Below are positions 1-7,741 of a stretch of 64,000 nt of DNA, one piece after another. A program made the position numbers and the translations under genes. A model generated the notes under the pieces. The model had not been told where the DNA came from. It saw nothing but the letters and a program-made list of their open reading frames with translations, and did not search any database. Each line of letters begins with the position of its first letter. The first letter of the stretch is position 1. Origin of the DNA: JAIPJO01 sp035269015 (GTDB lineage Bacteria; Patescibacteriota; Patescibacteriia; Patescibacteriales; UBA12465); the NCBI GenBank assembly GCA_035269015.1, contig DATFJU010000031.1:49388-113387 (forward strand). The letters are read 5' to 3'.

Positions 1-1012
1 TTTTAAATATAGTGATAATAAATTTATATAAACTCAACTTTAAACCTCTATATCTGCCCTCTTTAAGTTTTAGCGCCACTTTACTAACTCTTCTAATAAT
101 ATAATAATCTAAACTTGGCATAATACTTAGAAGCGACCAAACTGCTAAAAAAGACATTTGCATAGCCGGACTAAACAATAATTCAGGTGAAATAAAAAGT
201 ATAATAAAACCTGCTAAATACAATCTATTTAAAGACTTTTTTAAAGTGTTAGCACTGAAGCTAATTATAATCATTATCACTGCCCTTGAGGCAGAAACAC
301 TAAAACTAATCATAGCTAAATATATAAGTAAAATACCGCTTATTAAAAACTTAATTAACTTATTATTAACTCTTAATCTTTTAAAAATAAAAAAGATTAA
401 AGTATAAAGTATAGCAATGTGCATTCCTGATATAGCTAAAATATGAGCCAAACCATTATCTTCCAAGCTTTCTTTTAGTTGAGGCTCTACCTCTGTTTTT
501 AAACCTAAAAACATAGCCTTAGATAATCCTGCTCCTGGCTCAGGTAAATTTCTCTCTATCTTGTTAACTAGTTTCATTTTAAATAACCATAATTTATATT
601 TAATTTTCTTAAATATGGCTAACGTAGAATAATTTACTACATCTAACTTTCTAATACTCCAAGAATAACAAGTAAAATATATATTTTGTTTATATAAATA
701 ACTTTTATAATCAAAATCACTATAGTTTTCCGGTACTTGTAATTTACATTTAACCAACAACTTGTCATACAAACTGTAACTAGGAAAAATTGATGTTGTA
801 ACTTGCACTTTATAGGGTTCATCGCTACACAACACTAATACTTGCTTGTCAAAATACCTTTTGGGCTCACTACAAACATTAGCCACAAAAGACTTATCTT
901 CAGGTTTTTTAAACTTGTGTATTTCATTGCTTAAAAAACAAAACCTTAAAAACAAAATAAAAACTAATAAATATTTAAAGGTTTTAGATTTAAAAAAATA
1001 GCGTTTAGTCAT
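1..1012 (-). CDS. comEC: ComEC/Rec2-family DNA-uptake channel protein, N-terminal part (cut by window edge)
   Basis: The reverse frame is open from an ATG at 1012 to the left edge, at least 337 codons with no stop, so only the N-terminal part is here. A short basic and hydrophobic N-terminus is followed by an OB-like region and then the competence-domain signature, with GLSKAMFLGLK followed by GLAHILAISGMHIAIL, as in ComEC/Rec2 proteins. Several membrane segments follow. ComEC forms the inner-membrane channel that takes up single-stranded DNA during transformation. It sits 52 bp downstream of prfB on the same strand, so the two may be co-transcribed. The C-terminal metallo-beta-lactamase-like domain, if present, lies outside the window. 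Confidence 0.85.
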   Translation of the reverse strand, partial: MTKRYFFKSKTFKYLLVFILFLRFCFLSNEIHKFKKPEDKSFVANVCSEPKRYFDKQVLVLCSDEPYKVQVTTSIFPSYSLYDKLLVKCKLQVPENYSDFDYKSYLYKQNIYFTCYSWSIRKLDVVNYSTLAIFKKIKYKLWLFKMKLVNKIERNLPEPGAGLSKAMFLGLKTEVEPQLKESLEDNGLAHILAISGMHIAILYTLIFFIFKRLRVNNKLIKFLISGILLIYLAMISFSVSASRAVIMIIISFSANTLKKSLNRLYLAGFIILFISPELLFSPAMQMSFLAVWSLLSIMPSLDYYIIRRVSKVALKLKEGRYRGLKLSLYKFIITIFK

Positions 1013-1064
1013 AACGCTATATTAAAGGAATCTATATTAAAATTATCTAAAGTAAATAACAAAA

Positions 1065-2171
1065 CTACTTATTTTCATTATTCTTTCTCCATCTTAAATA
1101 AGCTTCAATTAACTCTTCTAAATCACCATCTAAAACATCTTCAACCTGATCAGTGCTATAGTTGGTTCTATGATCTTTTACCATCCTGTATGGTTGCAAA
1201 ACGTAGGATCTAATTTGCTTACCCCAGACAGCTTGCTTTACCTTCCCTTTTAACTTCTCTTCTTTCTTCTCCCTTTCTTCTTCTTGCAATTGATTTAATT
1301 TAGACTTTAAAAGCCTAAGAGCTATTTCCTTATTTTGATGTTGAGATCTTTCTGTTTGTGAAGCCACTGATATTTTAGTAGGTAAATGAACAATTCTTAC
1401 AGCTGAATCAGTAGTGTTAACACTTTGACCCCCTGGTCCTGAAGACTTAAAGACATCAATACGTAAGTCTTCATCTTTAATTTCAAGATCTTCGTCTTGT
1501 TCTAGCTCAGGAATAACCTCTATTTTTACAAAAGAAGTATGGCGCATACTCTCAGCATCAAAAGGTGATATTCTCACCAATCTATGCACTCCATTCTCAC
1601 TCTTTAAAAAAGCATAAGCCCATCTACCCTCAACTTTAAAAACCTGACTTTTAATACCAGCTTCTTGCCCTGGATTATTCTCTATTATTTCAAGTTTTAA
1701 ATTCTTTTTTTCACAAAACCGCATATACATACGAGAAAGCATCTGCGCAAAATCCTGGGCATCTACCCCACCAGTACCTGCATGTATAGAAACAATGGCA
1801 CTATGTTTGTCATATTTTCCAGAAAATAAAAGCATAAACTCCAGTTTTTCAAACTTTTCATCTAACTTGTGATAGGTGTCTAAGGAATCTTTATAGACAG
1901 AACTATCTTCTTCTTTATTTGCTACTGCTACAAATTTCTCTAAATCTTCTATCTCTTTTTCAATACCTTCCCATTTACCTACCTCTTCGTCTAAGCTTTC
2001 CGCTTCCTTACTTACCCTCACAGCCTCTTCGTTATCAGCCCAAAAACCAGGTTTTTTCATTTTATTCTCTAAGTCCCTTTTCTCTGTCTTTAAAGCTTCA
2101 ATATCTAAAAGCTCTTTAGCTTCAATAACTTTTTGCCTTAAATCTTCAATTTGTTTTAAGAGGTTTTCCAT
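1065..2171 (-). CDS. prfB: Peptide chain release factor 2
   Basis: Class I release factor that reads UGA and UAA and triggers peptidyl-tRNA hydrolysis. The 368-residue product has the RF2 tripeptide SPF at about residues 202-204 and the catalytic GGQ loop at 247-249 within SSGPGGQSVN. The N-terminal coiled-coil domain is complete. The frame is continuous from the ATG: the in-frame UGA that forces a programmed +1 frameshift in many bacterial RF2 genes is absent. The gene ends in UAG. Its presence argues that UGA is a stop codon here. A likely promoter lies 28-57 bp upstream of the start. Confidence 0.97.
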   Translation of the reverse strand: MENLLKQIEDLRQKVIEAKELLDIEALKTEKRDLENKMKKPGFWADNEEAVRVSKEAESLDEEVGKWEGIEKEIEDLEKFVAVANKEEDSSVYKDSLDTYHKLDEKFEKLEFMLLFSGKYDKHSAIVSIHAGTGGVDAQDFAQMLSRMYMRFCEKKNLKLEIIENNPGQEAGIKSQVFKVEGRWAYAFLKSENGVHRLVRISPFDAESMRHTSFVKIEVIPELEQDEDLEIKDEDLRIDVFKSSGPGGQSVNTTDSAVRIVHLPTKISVASQTERSQHQNKEIALRLLKSKLNQLQEEEREKKEEKLKGKVKQAVWGKQIRSYVLQPYRMVKDHRTNYSTDQVEDVLDGDLEELIEAYLRWRKNNENK

Positions 2172-2198
2172 TATTATACTTATTTTTATTATTGTTTA

Positions 2199-2228
2199 AT
2201 TATAACATGATAATACAAATAATCTCAA
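2199..2228 (-). promoter_or_regulatory. Probable prfB promoter
   Basis: On the minus strand a -35-like TTGAGA (2228-2223) and a perfect -10 TATAAT (2204-2199) are separated by 18 bp. Initiation would be expected near 2192, giving a leader of about 20 nt to the prfB ATG at 2171. No Shine-Dalgarno sequence is visible in that leader. Confidence 0.55.
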
Positions 2229-2586
2229 TTTATTTAAATTCCCTGTAGTTTAAACTAGTTGTTACCTCTAACCTAAGTTTTTCACGTTACTAACTAAAAA
2301 GATAAACATAATCACTTTTCTTTATACTGTGAAAATTCTTCAGACTTTAAAGCTAATCCAGTTAAAAAATTTCCAAACTCACTTAGATTAACAACTTCTA
2401 ATGATTATTTAAATTCAAACTATTTCTCATTTCATTTTTCCTTTTTAATTGCCACCGACATTTTTTCCTTTATTATCTCATATTTAACATACACAGAATT
2501 TTAATATAAAAAATCACACTAATATTAGCATGATTTTATATATAACTATATGTAAGCTTTTATTTAATACTGATATAATGTAAAGA
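2229..2586. other. Gap between prfB and the zeta-like module
   Basis: About 360 bp of very A+T-rich sequence. I see no intact gene, RNA gene or strong terminator. The only coding-like signal is the short broken reading frame listed at 2322-2430. The rest holds scattered short hairpins typical of A+T-rich sequence. Confidence 0.5.
2322..2430 (-). pseudogene. Possible remnant of a small unidentified gene
   Basis: From an ATG at 2430 a reading frame runs ten codons to a stop. The adjacent frame then continues for about 27 protein-like codons (LEVVNLSEFGNFLTGLALK and onward) to a TGA at 2322-2324. Joining the two needs one frameshift and gives a product of about 39 residues. The second half has normal amino-acid composition, unlike the surrounding spacer. 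I do not recognise the family. It could also be chance coding potential. Confidence 0.25.
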
Positions 2587-2739
2587 CTAATCAGAGCTAC
2601 TATAATTTTTTAATACCTCAACACCACCATGTCTATTAACCACATCTAATTGCTCTTTTGTGGCTCTATCAACGGCCTGTTTAACTATTTTTGCTTTTTC
2701 AGTTGTATTTAAACCAAAAAAATTATTATTATTTTTCAT
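2587..2739 (-). CDS. Small 50-residue protein overlapping the zeta-like kinase gene
   Basis: A 50-codon frame begins at an ATG (2739-2737) inside the last codons of the upstream zeta-like gene, overlapping its end by 11 bp, and ends in TAG at 2587-2589. The product starts MKNNNNFFGLNTTEKAKIVK, contains an amphipathic basic helix-like stretch (residues about 14-33) and ends in serines. The overlap suggests translational coupling. I do not recognise the family with certainty; by position it is a candidate partner or antitoxin for the kinase. In classical epsilon-zeta and PezAT modules the antitoxin gene comes first, so this order is reversed. Confidence 0.6.
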   Translation of the reverse strand: MKNNNNFFGLNTTEKAKIVKQAVDRATKEQLDVVNRHGGVEVLKNYSSSD

Positions 2740-3457
2740 TTTCTTTTTCATATATTAATTCATTTAGTGTTTTACGATTATATTTTAATTTTAAGTAATT
2801 GTCAATATTATCAATATTAAATTTAATATTTTTTGTTTTTGTATTACTTATATCTTTTTCAACCAACCAAACTTCAACTTTCTTTTTATATTCTTTTTTT
2901 ATTATATTAACATTCAAAATTGATTTGAATAAAGAATTAATAAACATATCTTTCTTAATTTTCCTTCCCTCATCTCTTTCTCTAATTTTTGTAAAACCCC
3001 AAGCTATTAATGGATCCTGATAAACATAAACAATAAATATGTTTGCATTAATTTTTAAGGCTGATTTAATATTTTTTTGAACAACCCCAATAGAAGAAAA
3101 GGTTCCATCTATTATAGTGTGATATTTATTTTTTACACAATTATCAAATAAAATTTCTATTCCTTTTATACAGCCTCTTTTATATTTATCTGAATTTTTA
3201 CCATTATATCCTAGCGGTCTAAAAATATTTCTAATTTCATCTGCATCAATCCTAACAATACCATTATTTAAACTTCTTTTTTCTAAAATTTTTATTAATT
3301 TTTGTGACCACTCAGTTTTACCTGCACCTGGAGCACCAGCCATAAAAATAAAAACTGGTTTATTATTTGATTTAATGTCGTCACTGATAAATTTTTTTAT
3401 AATTTCTTTTTTATGTTTTTTTGCAAACCTAAAAGATTCATCACTTATATTATTCAT
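2729..3457 (-). CDS. Zeta-toxin-family P-loop kinase
   Basis: A 242-residue protein from the ATG at 3457. A longer frame to 3514 exists, but its extra 19 codons run through a terminator hairpin and a promoter. It has a Walker A motif GAPGAGKTEW at about residues 41-50, then RIDADEIR, a GYNG segment and a KYHTIIDGTF segment, the arrangement of zeta-toxin/UDP-GlcNAc-kinase-like proteins. Known zeta toxins phosphorylate UDP-N-acetylglucosamine and block cell-wall synthesis; that substrate is inferred. The gene has its own promoter next to the alpha-operon terminator and is coupled to a 50-residue downstream gene. It could instead be a housekeeping kinase of this superfamily. Confidence 0.8.
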   Translation of the reverse strand: MNNISDESFRFAKKHKKEIIKKFISDDIKSNNKPVFIFMAGAPGAGKTEWSQKLIKILEKRSLNNGIVRIDADEIRNIFRPLGYNGKNSDKYKRGCIKGIEILFDNCVKNKYHTIIDGTFSSIGVVQKNIKSALKINANIFIVYVYQDPLIAWGFTKIRERDEGRKIKKDMFINSLFKSILNVNIIKKEYKKKVEVWLVEKDISNTKTKNIKFNIDNIDNYLKLKYNRKTLNELIYEKENEK

Positions 3458-3463
3458 ATAACA

Positions 3464-3492
3464 ATTATAACAAAAATCAACAGCTCTCTCAA
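3464..3492 (-). promoter_or_regulatory. Promoter of the zeta-like kinase, implying a leaderless mRNA
   Basis: Minus-strand TTGAGA (3492-3487), 17 bp spacer, TATAAT (3469-3464). Initiation about 7 nt past the -10 falls on the ATG at 3457, so the transcript should have no 5' leader. The -35 lies in the loop and the spacer in an arm of the rpsI terminator hairpin. Confidence 0.65.
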
Positions 3493-3503
3493 CTGTTGAT
3501 TTT
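3473..3503 (-). terminator. Intrinsic terminator of the alpha operon (after rpsI)
   Basis: A perfect 11-bp inverted repeat (arms 3473-3483 and 3493-3503, sequence AAAATCAACAG) with a 9-nt loop lies 24 bp past the rpsI stop. On the minus strand the second arm runs into a short T tract. It closes the ribosomal-protein operon and overlaps the promoter of the next gene. Confidence 0.75.
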
Positions 3504-3526
3504 ATAATATACAAATATGTATAATT

Positions 3527-4048
3527 TTAACGTTTACTCCATTGCGGTCTCTTTCTAGCTTTTCTAAGACCTGGTTTCTTTCTTTCTTTCTTTCTAGAAT
3601 CTCTAGTTAACCAGCTTTGAACTTTAAAGACTTCTCTTAAACCTTCATCTAAACTAAGCAAGGCTCTAGCTACACCATGTCTAATTGCTTCAACTTGAGC
3701 TTGTACTCCTCCACCTTTTACTATTATAGAAATATCAAAATCTTTAAGACGATTAGCTTCTTTAAGAGGCTCTAAAGCAATGTTATGTTTATCTGCTGGA
3801 AAATATTCTTTAATCTTTTTGCCATTAACAAAAACTAAACCTTTACCTTTTTCATGAAGTCTTACTTGAGCTACAGCTGTTTTTCTTCTCCCTACAGCTC
3901 TAGTATATTTACCAGAAAAATTAGCATCCTCTATTTTATCTACTTTCTTTTCTACTTTCTTTTCTTCCTTTTTTTCTGCTTTTTCCTCAACTTTATCTGT
4001 CTTAGCTGTGCTTTTTTCTTTACTTGTTGTTTTACTTGCGCTAGGCAT
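3527..4048 (-). CDS. rpsI: 30S ribosomal protein S9
   Basis: The conserved S9 fold starts near residue 45 (YTRAVGRRKTAVAQVRL) and ends in the typical basic RKARKRPQWSKR tail, whose terminal SKR reaches toward the P-site tRNA in known ribosomes. The first 45 or so residues are a lysine/glutamate-rich low-complexity extension absent from standard S9 proteins of about 130 residues. It is the last gene of the alpha operon, 3 bp after rplM, and is followed by an intrinsic terminator. Confidence 0.97.
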   Translation of the reverse strand: MPSASKTTSKEKSTAKTDKVEEKAEKKEEKKVEKKVDKIEDANFSGKYTRAVGRRKTAVAQVRLHEKGKGLVFVNGKKIKEYFPADKHNIALEPLKEANRLKDFDISIIVKGGGVQAQVEAIRHGVARALLSLDEGLREVFKVQSWLTRDSRKKERKKPGLRKARKRPQWSKR

Positions 4049-4051
4049 ATT

Positions 4052-4408
4052 TTATTGAATAATTAATCTTTTTAACATTTCTTTTCTAAATTTTACTGGA
4101 GGAAGCATTTCTCTAACAGCTCTTTGTAGTACTTCAGCTGGGTTTTTCTCATATACTTCACCCATAGTTTTTTCTTTAAGACCTCCTGGATAGCCAGAAT
4201 ATCTAAAATACTTTTTTTGATCTAATTTTTTTCCACTAAATCTCAACTTATCAATATTTTTTACCTCTACCACATCACCACAATCTAAATTAGGTTCGAA
4301 TTCAACCTTATTTTTTCCACGGAGTAAGGTAGCAATATCAGTAGCAATTATTCCTAAAACTTTATCTGTAGCATCTATAGTATATTTTTGTCTTGTTATT
4401 TTTTTCAT
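4052..4408 (-). CDS. rplM: 50S ribosomal protein L13 (short form)
   Basis: L13 is an early-assembling 50S protein. Recognisable segments are KVLGIIATDIATLLRGK near the N-terminus, YRYSGYPGGLK-like sequence at mid-length (here FRYSGYPGGLK) and a final MLPPVKFRKEMLKRL. At 118 residues it stops roughly 20 residues earlier than the E. coli protein and lacks the usual NEHNH-type C-terminal tail. It is paired with rpsI as in most bacteria, 5 bp downstream of rplQ. Confidence 0.95.
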   Translation of the reverse strand: MKKITRQKYTIDATDKVLGIIATDIATLLRGKNKVEFEPNLDCGDVVEVKNIDKLRFSGKKLDQKKYFRYSGYPGGLKEKTMGEVYEKNPAEVLQRAVREMLPPVKFRKEMLKRLIIQ

Positions 4409-4413
4409 ATAAA

Positions 4414-4764
4414 TTATACTAATTCAATTTGTACTATCTTTGCACCATCGCCTGAACGAGTGCCTAATTTTATAATACGAGTATACCCGCCTTGCCTATC
4501 TTTATATCTATCAGCTAGAACTTCCATAGCTTTTCTAATAGCTAACTTCTGAGGTAGTGAACTGATAAGTTTTCTTCTGGCGCTTAAATCTTGCTTTTTA
4601 GAAACAGTAATTAATTTTTCCACTAAAGGTTTAACAGCTTTAGCTTTAGCTTCAGTAGTTTTAACTTTTTCATACATTAAAATACTAGATGCTAGATTAT
4701 TTAGCATAGCTTCTCTTGGTGCTTTTTTCCTGTCTAGGATTACTCCTTTATTTCTATGTCTCAT
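4414..4764 (-). CDS. rplQ: 50S ribosomal protein L17
   Basis: A 116-residue L17 close to the usual length. It begins MRHRNKGVILDRKKAPREAM, close to the MRHR..G..L.R...HR.AM signature of the family, and ends with a GYTRIIKLGTRSGDGAKI segment typical of L17. It binds 23S rRNA near the exit tunnel. It follows rpoA by 9 bp in the alpha operon. Confidence 0.96.
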   Translation of the reverse strand: MRHRNKGVILDRKKAPREAMLNNLASSILMYEKVKTTEAKAKAVKPLVEKLITVSKKQDLSARRKLISSLPQKLAIRKAMEVLADRYKDRQGGYTRIIKLGTRSGDGAKIVQIELV

Positions 4765-4773
4765 ATTAATATA

Positions 4774-5532
4774 TTATTTTTTGTCTTTCTTATTTTCTTC
4801 GCTCTTTTTAGAGCTATCCTTACTAGTACTTTTTTTAGCTTCTTTTTCTTTTGGTAGTAATGAACTAAATTGATTAACTAAAATATTAACTGAATCATTA
4901 AAGGCTTCTTCAAAGCTCATAGTTCCGTCAGTAGTAATATCCAAAACAAGTTTATCCCAGTTAGTCATCTTACCAACACGCACATTTTCTACTTTTAAAC
5001 TTACCTCTACAACAGGAGAAAAAACTGAATCAATTTCTAAATATCCTAAATCTTTAGCTTCTTTTTTATTAGTTTCAGTTAACTTATAACCTCTACCAGC
5101 ACTAACTATTATTTCCATGTCTAAACTACCTTTAGCATCTGTAATTTCAGCAATCTTTAAATCAGAGTTAATAATTTCTACATCACTGTTTTTTTCAATA
5201 TCTTTAGCAGTAACTTTCTTTTTTCCACTAACATGAAGCTCTAATTTAATCTCTTCATCAGAATGAACTTTTAATCTTAACTCTTTTAAGTTTAAAATAA
5301 TCTCTAATACATCTTCTTGAATATTAGGTAATGCCATAAATTCATGATCCGCTCCTTTTATTTTAACACCAATAACTGCAGCACCTGGAAGTGAAGAAAG
5401 AAGAACCCTGCGAAGCGAATTACCCAGTGTCATGCCATAACCAATATATAAAGGTTCGATACTTACATGCCCTGAATTGGCACTATCACCTTTTTTAAAA
5501 TCAATTTTGTTTGGTAAGGCAATATTTTCCAT
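4774..5532 (-). CDS. rpoA: RNA polymerase alpha subunit lacking the C-terminal domain
   Basis: The N-terminal domain, which dimerises and carries beta and beta-prime, is complete: GYGMTLGNSLRRVLLSSLPG near residue 31 is the conserved dimer motif, and the insert and second half follow to about residue 227. The last 25 residues are only lysine, serine and glutamate. The helix-hairpin-helix C-terminal domain, which binds UP elements and activators and makes usual alphas about 310-330 residues long, is missing. The stop is followed normally by rplQ, so this is not the window edge. Promoter selection by UP elements or class I activators should be impaired or work differently. Confidence 0.95.
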   Translation of the reverse strand: MENIALPNKIDFKKGDSANSGHVSIEPLYIGYGMTLGNSLRRVLLSSLPGAAVIGVKIKGADHEFMALPNIQEDVLEIILNLKELRLKVHSDEEIKLELHVSGKKKVTAKDIEKNSDVEIINSDLKIAEITDAKGSLDMEIIVSAGRGYKLTETNKKEAKDLGYLEIDSVFSPVVEVSLKVENVRVGKMTNWDKLVLDITTDGTMSFEEAFNDSVNILVNQFSSLLPKEKEAKKSTSKDSSKKSEENKKDKK

Positions 5533-5552
5533 ATAATTTTAAAATTAGTTTA

Positions 5553-6158
5553 TTATTTAGAATAAAACTCTACAATAGCTCTAGTATCAATACTTTGATC
5601 TACGTCAGTTTCTGTCTTTGGTTCATGTAATACTTTAGCACTTAATGATTTAAGATCAAGATTTAACCAACCAGGAACTTTTTGCAAGTCTAATTCTTGT
5701 TTTATGATTTCAAAATATTTACTTTTTTGACTTTTTTCTTTTACAGTAATCTCATCCCCTTCTTTTACTTTAAATGAAGGTATATTTACTCTTCTACCAT
5801 TTACTCTAATATGAGCATGATTAACAAGTTGTCTAGCTGCTGGTCTACTTTTAGCAAAACCTAGTCTATATATCACATTATCCAATCTTAATTCTAATAA
5901 TTTCAATAAATTAAAACCAGCATCTCCATCTAATCTTTGAGCCTTGTTAAAAGTTAGTCTAAACTGCTTTTCTCTTAAATTATATATAACTTTAGCTTTT
6001 TGTTTTTGAGCTAACTGTTCTCCATAGTCACTTCTTCTACCTCTACCTTTTGGTCCATGAAATCCAGGCGGATAATTACGCTTCACAAGTGGAGATTTAT
6101 TTGAATCTGTTGTTTTAATGCCGTAGCGACGACAAATTTTGTTGCTATAAAAATTCAT
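5553..6158 (-). CDS. rpsD: 30S ribosomal protein S4
   Basis: A 201-residue protein of normal length. It carries CRRYGI near the N-terminus, PPGFHGPKGRGRRSDYGEQL, and an S4-type RNA-binding domain in the middle (RLDNVIYRLGFAKSRPAARQ, then VNHAHIRVNGRRVNIPS). S4 is a primary 16S rRNA binder and in many bacteria represses its own operon; no specific operator is evident here. It lies between rpsK and rpoA, the standard alpha-operon order. Confidence 0.97.
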   Translation of the reverse strand: MNFYSNKICRRYGIKTTDSNKSPLVKRNYPPGFHGPKGRGRRSDYGEQLAQKQKAKVIYNLREKQFRLTFNKAQRLDGDAGFNLLKLLELRLDNVIYRLGFAKSRPAARQLVNHAHIRVNGRRVNIPSFKVKEGDEITVKEKSQKSKYFEIIKQELDLQKVPGWLNLDLKSLSAKVLHEPKTETDVDQSIDTRAIVEFYSK

Positions 6159-6170
6159 AAATTCTATAAA

Positions 6171-6869
6171 TTAAACTCTACGTGGTTTTTTAGGTCTACA
6201 ACCATTGTGTGGTACAGCAGTAACATCTTTAATGGCTGTAACTTCAAGGCCATTAGCATTTAAAGCTCTGATTGCTGATTCCTTACCAGTCCCTACTCCA
6301 GAGGCAAATACTGCTACTTCTTTTAAGCCATACTCTTCTTTGGCTTTCATGGTAGCAATTTTAGTAATAATTTGAGCAGCATATGGAGTAGCTTTCTTTG
6401 GTCCTTTAAAACCAGCAACACCAGCACTTGCCCATGATATTACACCTCCTTGTAAATCGGTAAGAGTTACAATGGTATTATTGTATGTAGCTTTAATGAA
6501 TGCTTTTCCTGTCTTTACTTGAGTTTGAGGACCTTTCTTTTTCTTCTTTTTCTGTTTTTTCTTATTAACCTTCTCTCTAGCTATTTTATTTTTCTCTAAC
6601 TTTTCTTTAATTTCTTCTGGCAACTCTTCATCATCCGCGCTTGAAAAAATACTGCTTTCCTCTTCCTCCTCCTCTTCTTCAACTTTAGCTTTTTCTTCAG
6701 GTTTTTCCTTTTTAGCTTCTTTTTTAGCTTCTTTACTTACTTTTTTTGTATCTTCTTTTTTTAAAACAGCTTTTATTTCTTTTTCATCCTCAAATTCGAC
6801 TTCTTCAAGTTTAGAGTCTTCTTTGATTTCTTCTGTTTTTTTTGCTTTTTGAGCCTTATCTTCACTCAT
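6171..6869 (-). CDS. rpsK: 30S ribosomal protein S11 with a 112-residue charged N-terminal extension
   Basis: The S11 core occupies the last 120 or so residues, from TGKAFIKATYNNTIVTLTD to the basic VPHNGCRPKKPRRV end, which lies near the mRNA channel in known structures. Ahead of it are about 112 residues of low complexity: lysine/glutamate-rich, then a run of eight glutamates, then a lysine-rich stretch just before the core. Ordinary S11 is about 128 residues. The start at 6869 follows rpsM by 22 bp; no in-frame ATG lies nearer the core, so the extension appears to be translated. Confidence 0.93.
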   Translation of the reverse strand: MSEDKAQKAKKTEEIKEDSKLEEVEFEDEKEIKAVLKKEDTKKVSKEAKKEAKKEKPEEKAKVEEEEEEEESSIFSSADDEELPEEIKEKLEKNKIAREKVNKKKQKKKKKKGPQTQVKTGKAFIKATYNNTIVTLTDLQGGVISWASAGVAGFKGPKKATPYAAQIITKIATMKAKEEYGLKEVAVFASGVGTGKESAIRALNANGLEVTAIKDVTAVPHNGCRPKKPRRV

Positions 6870-6891
6870 ATTAAAAATTCAAATTACTAAA

Positions 6892-7290
6892 TTAAGTTTT
6901 TTGAGCCGTAGCATTGGTTTTACCTGAACCCATAGTCAAACGTTTATTACCTCTAGCTGTACGACTATTAGTTTTAGTTCTTTGCCCTCTAGTAGGTAAT
7001 CTTTTTGCGTGACGAGAACCACGAACACTATCTATTTCTTTTAATCTTTTAATGTTTCCACCAATTTGTCTTCTTAAATCTCCTTCAACAGTATAATTCT
7101 TTTCAATATATTCACGAATCTTATTAGCATCAGCTTCTTTTAAATCTTTAACTCTAGTACTAGCATCTATTTTTACTTGTTCAACAATCTTTTGAGCTTC
7201 ACTGAGTCCAATACCATAAATATAAGTTAATGCATATTCTATTTTTTTGTCACTGGGGATATTAATTCCAGCAATTCTTATATTAGCCAT
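6892..7290 (-). CDS. rpsM: 30S ribosomal protein S13
   Basis: A 132-residue protein starting MANIRIAGINIPSDKKIEYA, with a helix-turn-helix-like core (TYIYGIGLSEAQKIV) and the conserved RGSRHAKRLPTRGQRTKTN segment near the C-terminus. S13 contacts P-site tRNA and the 50S subunit. It follows rpmJ by 11 bp. Confidence 0.97.
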   Translation of the reverse strand: MANIRIAGINIPSDKKIEYALTYIYGIGLSEAQKIVEQVKIDASTRVKDLKEADANKIREYIEKNYTVEGDLRRQIGGNIKRLKEIDSVRGSRHAKRLPTRGQRTKTNSRTARGNKRLTMGSGKTNATAQKT

Positions 7291-7301
7291 AAAATAATAA
7301 A

Positions 7302-7415
7302 TTAACCCTGTCTTTGCTTATGTTTAGGGGTTTTACAAATAACATAAACACGGCCTTTACGTCTAACGACCTGGCAATATTTACACATCTTTTTTACACT
7401 TGCTCTTACTTTCAT
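7302..7415 (-). CDS. rpmJ: 50S ribosomal protein L36
   Basis: A 37-codon gene on the minus strand between infA and rpsM. The product starts MKVRASVKKMCKYCQVVRRK and has the four zinc ligands of the classical L36: Cys11, Cys14, Cys27 and His32. Length and position, directly after infA in the alpha operon, match the family. Confidence 0.96.
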   Translation of the reverse strand: MKVRASVKKMCKYCQVVRRKGRVYVICKTPKHKQRQG

Positions 7416-7475
7416 AAAAAACTTTAATTTAAGCTTCTTCTAGATTTACTATATAGAAGCTATTTAATCAATTGA

Positions 7476-7730
7476 TTAAAGTCTATAAACTATCCTGCCC
7501 TTATTTAAGTCATAAGGACTGATTTCAAGTTTAACTTTATCACCTGGTAACAATCTAATCTTGTTCATCCTCATCTTACCAGACAAATGAGCCATGATTT
7601 CATGACCATTTTCTAGAGCCACCTTAAAAGTAGTGGCAGGCATAAGCTCAAGCACTTCTCCTTCCATTTCTAAGAAGTCCTTTGAGTTTTGTACCTGTGA
7701 TTGTTCTTTTAAATTTTTATTATTTTCCAT
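7476..7730 (-). CDS. infA: Translation initiation factor IF-1
   Basis: A small OB-fold protein that occupies the ribosomal A site during initiation. The core reads MEGEVLELMPATTFKVAL and then GHEIMAHLSGKMRMNKIRLLPGDKV, as in IF-1. I place the start at 7730 (MENNKNLKEQ). A longer frame to 7760 begins inside a leader hairpin and adds only hydrophobic residues. From 7730 the product is 84 residues, with a slightly long N-terminus. It is the first gene of the alpha operon, downstream of a strong promoter and two leader hairpins. Confidence 0.95.
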   Translation of the reverse strand: MENNKNLKEQSQVQNSKDFLEMEGEVLELMPATTFKVALENGHEIMAHLSGKMRMNKIRLLPGDKVKLEISPYDLNKGRIVYRL

Positions 7731-7741
7731 TAACACAAAAA

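Noticed and set aside
2322..2430. Intact small gene upstream of the zeta-like module
   Set aside because: No single open frame with a start covers the protein-like part; at most it is a remnant.
3458..3514. Longer zeta-like start at 3514
   Set aside because: It would run through the rpsI terminator and a promoter, and the extra codons look non-coding.
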